From contig NC_062982.1 of assembly GCF_023078275.1 (NCBI RefSeq), positions 9,560,880 to 9,624,879 of the forward strand: a stretch of 64,000 bases of DNA, given 5' to 3'. The stretch is from Leguminivora glycinivorella (lineage: Eukaryota > Arthropoda > Insecta > Lepidoptera > Tortricidae). The translations under genes and the position numbers were made by a program. This document shows, piece after piece, positions 60,049-64,000 of the stretch. A model generated the notes under the pieces. The model had not been told where the DNA came from. It saw only the letters and a list, made by a program, of their open reading frames with translations, and searched no databases. Position 1 is the first letter of the stretch. Each line of letters opens with the position of its first letter.

Positions 60049-62578
60049 TATATACCGACGATCTCGGAAACCGCTCTAACGATTTCGCTGAAATTTGTTT
60101 TGTGGGGGTTTTCGGGGGTGAAAAATCGATCTAGCGTAGCCTTAGATCCCGGAAAACGCGAATTTTCGAGTTTTCATGAGTTTTTCTTTCGCATTTGTAA
60201 ACGTAAAATATGGTCCTTAATTTCGCCGCGCGCGCATCGATTCCGCTTAGCTCAGTCGCACGAGGTCGGTCTAATGTACGCAGATAGATCGTAGGTGTCA
60301 GGGTTTCGAATCCCGGTCAGAAATTAAGTTTTTGTTTTTTGTCTTTTTTTTTGTTTTTGTATTTATAAGAGTTTTTTTTTATCTAAAAACGTGATATATT
60401 AAAATAGAACCGAGCGAAGCTCGGTCGCCCAGATATAAGTACCTAGTGCGTGATAGATAGAAGAAAATCGTGGTGTGCGTATACTTTAAATAAGCAAAAT
60501 TGTATTGTTATCAATATCATACTGCTTGGAGGCATAAACATGATCTTCCAAATAAATAAAAAAATTGCGTTCAAATTCCAAACGTTAAGGTTTTGAAAAT
60601 GAGACGATGTTCTAAATAATTCTAATTCCCAATATTTAATTTCAGGCGTCGCCCTAGCCATCCTAGAGAAGGCGCAAGTGATAATGCCGATAGTGGACGC
60701 TAACAACGTGCCCACGACCGCCGGTACCGTCTCGGCGGGCTACCAGAACTTCCTGATCTGCATCGAGATGTTGGCCGCCGCCATCGCGCTGCGCTACGCG
60801 TTCCCGGCCGCCGTATACGCGCACGCGCACCGCGACCCTCACCGCTCCGTCACTATGCAGTCCATCTCTAGCAGCTTGAAGGTGGGTGCCTGTGAAATCT
60901 GTAGTTGAGTGTTTGAACTCTGATCTCCTGGACGCTCCGGGTTTTCAGCCCTACGTGGAGCTCAGCCTTTAGTCTTCGTCTTTAGACTCTTGTAGTATTG
61001 TTGTTTTTGAGCTCTGGTCCCTGGACGCTTTGGACCTTCGGCCCTACGCGGAGCTCGGCCTTCGACCTTCGCTTTTAAACACTAGTGGTCTCGAACACCG
61101 TACCTACGACCGCCGGTACCGTCTCAGCGGGCTACCAGAACTTCCTGATCTCAGTGAAATCAGTAGTTAAGTGTATAAACACTGACCTCCTGGACGCTTC
61201 TGATCTTCGATGCTACGTGGAGCTCAGCCTTCGCATTTAAGAAGAGCACTGACCTGGACTATCAGACATTGCGGCTGTGTCTGTCTTTAGTTAGGGTAGA
61301 ATCTACAGTTCTGCAACTTTGAAAGGATGAACTGATTTAAAGATTCTTACCATCAGGCCGGCCGCACTGTGTTTGCTACTAATGTCGCATAGAAAATCTA
61401 CACTTCCTTGGAGTTATTTAGCAGAGTAAGTATATCTTGTTCTCTGTAACTAAATAATCTTTTTCTCGTTTCCAGGAGACCATGAACCCCAAGGACATAA
61501 TGACGGACGCGTTCCACAACTTCCACCCGCAGTACCAGCAGTACACGCAATACAGCTCCGGTGAGTAGCCCGCCTCGCAGCTCGCATGCCGTAGCCTGGT
61601 TACTTATTATTTGCTCGTTCTGTCTATCTGCCGTACTGTCATAGATTATCCTCTCATCTGTGGCTTGACGAAGACGTGCGCAGATGTGGTGCGAAATGTT
61701 TTGCCATTATTTTTTTTCCGAAAGGTGCGAATGTGTTATGCTATTTCATGCTGTCTTAGTACAGTACTTCTTACTGACATTGACTGAACTAGCATGATAA
61801 ATACGAACGTTTCCGTAAAAATACGTAGGGAAATCATTTCGCTCAAGTGACTTTGAACTAAAGAAAATGCGCAATGACGTACGTCTGATTTTAACGCCAC
61901 AAACGAAAGGTTTTAAGAGTTCAATGGTCGTGAGTCGTATTCCTTTGCAAAAAGGTAGGTATAGAGAAAATGACAGATTTGCTGATGCTGATGACAATTG
62001 GTAAAATACTGTTACATAATAAAGTGCTAATGCTAGTAATGCTATTTTTCATAAACATTAAACATACAGACATTTGGGTGTTCAGTCCACTATTCAGTGA
62101 AACTTGGCAATAAAACAAAACAAACTAACTTGGTAATAATAAATTACTGAGTCGTGTAATATTTTATGGCTTCATAATTTATATTTTTTTGTGTTGAAAA
62201 GGGACAAAAGTTTAACTACATTTTAGTAATCAGAGCGATATATACTCGGGTCGGGTATAAAAATAATCAATACTCAACAAGAAGGACACATGTAAAAATC
62301 AATAGGATGTTACATATCTAAATCAATCCACAGTTACAAATATTTTCTAATGTTTTTTTTTCCTATCCATTCATAGTTTCAGTCCTTAGATCGTTAGTAG
62401 TTATATAATCAAATACGAATTTAATATCAAATTAACGTACTGTTATATAATCAAATACGAATTTAATATCAAATTAATGTTTTGTTTCCCTCATTCCCGA
62501 TAGTGTTAGAGCCCTTCTTATGATTTCCATTATTTTCTTTCAGATGTCACTTCTCACCTGCCTTATGAGAAACTATAA
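33991..62578 (+). CDS. TMEM184B: TMEM184 family seven-pass membrane protein
   Basis: Seven coding exons join in phase: 33991-34149, 48952-49117, 52313-52539, 56587-56788, 60646-60881, 61476-61560 and 62544-62578, giving 369 residues. The start context is an exon beginning one base before the ATG. Family landmarks are FVWTALFITCQQIYQHLRWY, EQRWIVRILFIVPIYG, the FFTVRDCYEAFVIY loop, SLCYEYLGGEGNIMSELRG, GFLRFCKQATLQFCLVKP, FTVKSVIFLSFWQG and the SISSSLKETMNPKDI motif after the last span. TMEM184 proteins belong to the OST-alpha-like (Solute_trans_a) family; a transport or trafficking role is suggested for relatives but unproven here. The B-type symbol rests on overall similarity. The last exon codes only 11 full residues (VTSHLPYEKL region), far shorter than vertebrate tails, so another 3' exon may exist beyond the window. 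Exons 2, 4 and 5 have partial tandem copies. Confidence 0.92.
34688..34840. mobile_element. GC-rich fold-back MITE, TAA-flanked
   Basis: Arms of about 52 bp are perfect or nearly so: GGGTCCCCCCACATCTAGCG at the left and CGCTAGATGTGGGGGGACCC at the right, with CGTCGACGTCGCGTCGACGC symmetry inside. TAA lies at both borders (34685-34687 and 34841-34843). Confidence 0.88.
35324..35621. mobile_element. GC-rich fold-back MITE (GTGTCTCGGGGCGCGC family), copy 2, TAA-flanked
   Basis: The left end GGGACCGGCCACATCAGACC and right end GTGTGGCCGGTCAC are inverted. Arms of about 140 bp carry GTGTCTCGGGGCGCGC and CAGTACATTTTGTATAGGAA in opposite orientations, so the same peptide string can be read on both strands. 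TAA flanks at 35321 and 35622. Related to the copy at 16763. Confidence 0.85.
35822..36089 (+). repeat. CGACATAGTGGACCG / CGTCGGGGG dispersed repeat, copy 4
   Basis: Full-length copy from AATAACCTAACCACAAAATT to GCGTCGGGGGTTAAAAA. It is followed by a TTTGCC-type microsatellite at 36089-36123. Confidence 0.82.
36240..36575 (+). mobile_element. tRNA-derived SINE, near full length
   Basis: The 5' tRNA-like head has an A-box-like TCTAGCGGTAAGAGCG and CTTTCAATCCGGAGG, then a damaged B box (GTACGAACCCC). The body contains GATATTTGCCAGTCGCTTTT, AGGAAACCGGGCTAATCCCA and TAGTTACCCTTCGGGTTGG, ending ACCGGGATAACGCAAG. I recognise this as a widespread lepidopteran SINE. An antisense fragment is at 192-238. 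Confidence 0.85.
37349..37611 (+). repeat. CGACATAGTGGACCG / CGTCGGGGG dispersed repeat, copy 5
   Basis: Full-length copy from AACCTAACCACAAAATTAAA to GCGTCGGGGGTTAAAAA, in inverted relation to copy 6 about 370 bp downstream. Confidence 0.82.
37982..38208 (-). repeat. CGACATAGTGG / CGTCGGGGG dispersed repeat, copy 6 (inverted)
   Basis: It reads in reverse: TTTTTAACCCCCGACGCAAA, the GTCTGTCTGTCT tract, GGCATCGTAGCTCCCGAACG, ending near CCACTATGTCGGGGGTTTTT. Confidence 0.8.
38231..39768. repeat. Direct tandem duplication of about 400 bp, first copy split by a LINE
   Basis: The sequence AATGTACACAATTTTATTGT ... TAGCAAAAATAGCGAATT (38231-38502), continued at 39218-39345, is repeated as 39351-39765 with a few percent divergence. 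Copy 1 is interrupted by a LINE at 38503-39211 and lacks a short segment (near CAATTCACGGCAAAATTCG) present in copy 2. Non-coding. Confidence 0.85.
38503..39211 (+). mobile_element. 5'-truncated Jockey/CR1-like LINE, 3' end
   Basis: It codes the C-terminal end of a reverse-transcriptase ORF (YPDISEELLSKLDRLLNNC..., LGWLPIRQRRSVRMLC, LWNGLPYIS), ending near 38968, then a 3' UTR and an (ATAA)n tail. AATTCT on both sides (38497-38502 and 39212-39217) is the likely target duplication. A perfect 16-bp inverted repeat (38507-38539) sits at its 5' junction. Confidence 0.75.
41273..41805 (+). repeat. AGGGTTCCGTAGTTAACTAG dispersed repeat, plus orientation
   Basis: About 530 bp from AGGGTTCCGTAGTTAACTAG, through a GTCCGTCCGTCC tract and GGTACCAATATGTATATCAA, to GAGCGTGGCCCGACACGCTC and CTTGGCCGGTTTTTT. 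A full inverted copy is at 45975-46534. Non-coding family common in Lepidoptera. Confidence 0.82.
42410..42571. mobile_element. Adjacent inverted repeats (TCGCGCGATAAATGAT type)
   Basis: CGCGATAAATGATAAAATAT pairs with ATTTTTTATCATTTATCGCG (42410-42493), with GCCGTCCCTATC/GATAGGGACGGC inside. A second inverted pair follows (GCGAGTCCATA / TATGGACTCGCGC, 42514-42556). Two small MITEs, or one composite. Confidence 0.6.
44178..44497. mobile_element. Long fold-back MITE, 320 bp
   Basis: Arms of about 150 bp are inverted: CAGCAATTCCCGTTAAGTTT on the left and AAACTTAACGGGAATTGCTG on the right, including AAACCTTCCTTTTTTGTTAC near the centre. The spacer is only about 20 bp. No ORF. Confidence 0.82.
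45975..46534 (-). repeat. AGGGTTCCGTAGTTAACTAG dispersed repeat, minus orientation
   Basis: Reverse-oriented partner of 41273-41805, from AAAACCGGCCAAGAGCGTGT to GTTGACTACGGAACCCTA. It has its own G-run and GACGGACGGACG length differences. Confidence 0.82.
49118..49760 (+). repeat. Tandem decayed copies of TMEM184 exon 2 with donor sites
   Basis: The exon 2 end plus its GTACGT donor recurs with donor positions 49118 (true), 49266, 49405 and 49606, then a degraded end near 49750. Copies carry CGGCTGTTACAGCTGGATCT and CTTACTACGTGTACTTCTTC. Spacing is irregular (148, 139 and 201 bp) and decay rises with distance. Copies start inside the exon and lack clear acceptors, so they are probably not spliced as exons. 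Confidence 0.82.
50886..51082. mobile_element. MITE with TGTTAGCAAAAATTAACTC ends
   Basis: Inverted ends of about 48 bp: GTTAGCAAAAATTAACTCAC and GCGAGTTAATTTTTGTTAAC, continuing through CTGTCAGTTTTGT / ACAAAACTGACAG. 197 bp, non-coding. Confidence 0.78.
51096..51118 (+). other. G-run with quadruplex potential
   Basis: GGGGGGAGGGGGAGGGGGGGG provides at least four G-tracts with one-base loops on the coding strand of the TMEM184 transcript. Whether it folds is unknown. Confidence 0.55.
52540..56586. other. TMEM184 intron 3
   Basis: No exon or gene seen. It holds the modular repeat at 54525-54920 and short fragments of dispersed elements (for example CTAGCTTCCGCGAAGCAGAG at 52785). The rest is AT-rich and unremarkable. 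Confidence 0.5.
54525..54920. repeat. Modular dispersed repeat (TTGCACCCGAGTGTAAC family), copy 2
   Basis: It has the module CTCACTAGCTCGGAAACACG ... CCACTAGTGGGTAAAG first, then ATAGTTATTTGTTATACAAG ... CTCACTATAGCGAGGAAACT. Relative to copy 1 at 8852, the first module is inverted and moved. A palindromic insert (GAACCACGAGCGAAGCGAGTGGTTC) lies between. Confidence 0.65.
56830..57305 (+). repeat. 180-bp tandem copies of TMEM184 exon 4 with donor
   Basis: Donors stand at 56789 (true exon), 56969 and 57149, an exact 180-bp period. A fourth, damaged copy follows (57177-57305). Copies 2 and 3 are almost identical to exon 4 from TTCTCCGTCAGCTTGGCTCT to the GTATGT or GTAAGT donor. Each is preceded by a pyrimidine tract and AG (CTCTTTTTACTACAACAAG). 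Spliced there, exons 56830-56968 and 57010-57148 (139 nt) keep exon 4's phases, so each could replace exon 4, losing the hydrophilic loop. Expression is unproven. The long antisense frame across the array is an artefact. Confidence 0.85.
57935..58077. mobile_element. MITE, CGTCACTACTTTAAAA family, copy 2
   Basis: CGTCACTACTTTAAAAAAAT and TTTTTTTTAAAGTAGTGACG are the inverted ends; the interior matches 25229-25371 closely. Probable target duplication (AT)AT at both sides. Confidence 0.85.
58590..59636 (+). mobile_element. 5'-truncated Jockey-like LINE with reverse-transcriptase C-terminal ORF
   Basis: An uninterrupted frame (58601-59500, 299 codons) starts at the FADD catalytic box (HMFADDLCVL) and includes NADKTRLLVI, VTYLGVKVDENFSW and the C-terminal RLPYILNCLPADI. 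Upstream polymerase motifs and any endonuclease are missing. The 3' UTR ends in an A-rich (TAAA)n tail. The intact frame suggests a recent but dead-on-arrival insertion in TMEM184 intron 4. Confidence 0.88.
59967..60052 (+). repeat. (TTTA)n microsatellite
   Basis: About 20 uninterrupted TTTA repeats directly precede the tRNA-derived element at 60053. A reading frame through it gives only Leu/Tyr/Ile/Phe repeats. Confidence 0.9.
60053..60435 (+). mobile_element. tRNA-derived SINE-like element ending CGAGCGAAGCTCGGTCGCCC
   Basis: The body (CGACGATCTCGGAAACCGCT...) is followed by a tRNA-like segment with A box TTAGCTCAGTCGCACGAGG (about 60246) and B box GGGTTTCGAATCCC (about 60302). The end ACCGAGCGAAGCTCGGTCGC is a common lepidopteran repeat terminus. 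The internal position of the tRNA-like part is unusual for a SINE head. Confidence 0.55.
60890..61260 (+). repeat. Decayed copies of TMEM184 exon 5 end and intron 5 start
   Basis: The intron text (CTCCTGGACGCTCCGG..., CTACGTGGAGCTCAGCC) recurs at 61010 and 61180. At 61098-61152 an exon 5 fragment (CGACCGCCGGTACCGTCTC, then GCGGGCTACCAGAACTTCCT) is fused directly to intron text, skipping the rest of the exon. The fragment has no acceptor or donor of its own and is not expected to be spliced. Confidence 0.75.
61690..61835. mobile_element. Degenerate MITE, copy 1 of a pair
   Basis: It shares CATGCTATTTC...TCTTAGTACAG and TTGACTGAACTAGCATGATA with 63118-63247, and has inverted ends of the TACGAACGTTTCCGTAAAAA type. 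In TMEM184 intron 6. Confidence 0.55.
62398..62477. repeat. 42-bp direct duplication
   Basis: TTATATAATCAAATACGAAT through CAAATTAA occurs twice, starting at 62401 and 62443, about 70 bp before the last TMEM184 exon. Polymerase slippage is the simplest cause. Confidence 0.8.
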
Positions 62579-62820
62579 GCTCTGCCATAGCTGTGCTGTG
62601 CATGAAAAGCATTGCTGTATTTGTGTCTGTACCATACATACATACATACGAGTAACATCCGAGCATGGAAACACCACTAACATGGCTCAAAACATCAGTA
62701 TAACTACGAGTTTTACCCATTTACTTTGCGTCTCGCTTGTGCTGGCATGTTAGCGCAGGCGAGATGCAAGTAAGTTATACCGACGTTAGCGAATATGTCA
62801 ACACGAAGGGCCTAAATATA

Positions 62821-62999
62821 CAGGGCGATTCACAAGAGTTGGCACGAGTGGAATGAATGAGTGAATGAAAGTATGCATGTGTGTGACAGATTAACCAATA
62901 AAATGGTAGCTCTTGACAGTGTATATCGATACAGGTGACACTCATACAATCAAAGTTTTGTTCATTGCATTCGTGCCAATTCTCATGAATCGACCTGTA
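62821..62999. mobile_element. TA-flanked MITE with CAGGGCGATTCACAAGAG end
   Basis: Inverted ends CAGGGCGATTCACAAGAGTT and ATTCTCATGAATCGACCTG continue to GGCACGA / TCGTGCC, with TA at each border. Non-coding. Confidence 0.7.
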
Positions 63000-63117
63000 C
63001 TATAGGATCAACGATTATTAGAAATGCGAGATTGAAATATTGTGTTCTGATAGCTAAGATTGGTACCAACGCTGACACTTAAAATTAAACATATCTGTAA
63101 AGATATAGTGCGAAAAG

Positions 63118-63247
63118 ATTTGCCTTCGTATTGTTACGGAAACGTACTAACGTGTCATGCTATTTCAGCCAGTCTCAGTACAAGATGTACTGACATTGAC
63201 TGAACTAGCATGACAAATACGAAAGTTGCCCCAAAAAATACGAAGAA
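63118..63247. mobile_element. Degenerate MITE, copy 2 of a pair
   Basis: Ends TTGCCTTCGTATTGTTACGG and CCCCAAAAAATACGAAG are loosely inverted. The centre (GTCATGCTATTTC ... GACTGAACTAGCATGAC) is itself palindromic and matches the 61690 copy. Confidence 0.55.
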
Positions 63248-64000
63248 AATACAATGACAAATTTAAAAAAGTTACGTTAGTAATGAAATGAAAATCAATG
63301 TGAAATGAGATTTGAAGCGGTTTTTCGGTGCTCGGCTATTCGACGTTATGTTAATATATCTGTTAAGATGTTTTTTATTTTATTTTTGTAATGTATGAGG
63401 TTTTTGACTAGTCCGACGAAGCTCCTGATAACTAACTTGTTTAAAGTGACTTAATGAATAATCAGTATGAAAGTTATTTCTAGTAGTGATGAGGCAGACT
63501 GCTGGGTCATATTCTTTACATGAAAATATGTTATAATTAATTTTATTCATCATAGAGATTTCTATACTTTCATCATACAAAATCGGACTAATCATTGCCA
63601 TAATGTAGTTTTCGTACTTACTGCCTATGACGCCTATTGAAACGGAGTGTTGTAAGCATTTCTTAGTATTTTAATGTTTAATTTTCTGTGATTTTTATTT
63701 CTTTTGTATATTTTTTTTTGTTATTCCGTAGTTAGCGGATAAAATCCAATAGAAGAAGCTAGGCTTGATAACGAAGTAACTTTTCGGATTAAATTTCTTT
63801 TTAGGCTAATTAGTATATGAGATTGTTTTATTATATCTGCATGACGACTATTTGTTGTGAGTTACTACACAGGGTCGATAGTTTGGGAACCCATGCCTTT
63901 GTTAATTTCCCAGAGAGACCAAAGGACGGTATGTGAATACAATCCACCGTTTTCTGACTTCAGAACAGCTGTGAATATGCTTTCTAATCATATACGGTTT

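Larger units (their letters stand above)
62579..64000. other. Downstream of the TMEM184 stop codon
   Basis: No gene recognised. Contains a TA-flanked MITE (62821-62999; ends CAGGGCGATTCACAAGAG / TCATGAATCGACCTG) and a second MITE (63118-63247) related to 61690-61835. If a longer TMEM184 isoform exists, this is intron; otherwise it is 3' UTR and intergenic DNA. Confidence 0.5.

Noticed and set aside
59962..60294. 110-codon frame beginning with Tyr-Leu-Phe-Ile repeats
   Set aside because: It is the (TTTA)n microsatellite running into a SINE-like element.

Overview
This is a euchromatic stretch of an arthropod nuclear genome, almost certainly from a moth or butterfly (Lepidoptera). Genes have many small exons with GT-AG introns and AT-rich spacers. 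The dispersed repeats are of types familiar from Lepidoptera: a tRNA-derived SINE of about 335 bp, a repeat ending in a GACA tract and CGTCGGGGGTTAAAAA, a repeat starting AGGGTTCCGTAGT, Jockey-like LINE tails and many small inverted-repeat MITEs. I cannot name the species.

Layout. (1) 1213-8532, plus: the 3' nine exons of a multi-pass membrane protein with a DUF389 domain; its 5' end is missing or not recognised. (2) 9696-11504, minus: two tandem paralogues of the mitochondrial inner-membrane protein MPV17L2. (3) 12328-24551, plus, head-to-head with them: the NCOA5 (nuclear receptor coactivator 5/CIA) orthologue, with an RRM, an RGG box and an anticodon-binding-like domain, 443 aa in 8 exons. 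(4) 28250-30779, minus, convergent with NCOA5: CDC27/APC3, the TPR subunit of the anaphase-promoting complex, 711 aa in 4 exons. (5) about 31250-62578, plus, head-to-head with CDC27: a TMEM184 (OST-alpha-like seven-pass) gene, reconstructed as 369 aa in 7 coding exons over about 29 kb, with a non-coding 5' exon. For every gene, all the splice phases I joined agree and the frame stays open to a stop. The genes are unrelated housekeeping functions (mitochondrion, transcription/RNA, cell cycle, membrane). The two divergent pairs probably share promoter regions.

Two observations stand out. First, intron 5 of the DUF389 gene holds an 80-bp satellite, seven direct units in exact register flanked by inverted copies. 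Every unit is built from contiguous alternating GAA/TTC pentamers, i.e. strong heat-shock elements. Second, NCOA5 and TMEM184, but not CDC27, have repeatedly duplicated parts of their own exons together with the donor site and the start of the next intron. Seven exons are affected. Some copies keep the correct splice phase and an open frame and could be alternative exons; others have decayed or contain MITEs.

The rest is intronic or intergenic DNA filled with MITEs (many flanked by TAA), SINEs and 5'-truncated LINEs. I found no CRISPR array, no operon and no intact autonomous transposon.
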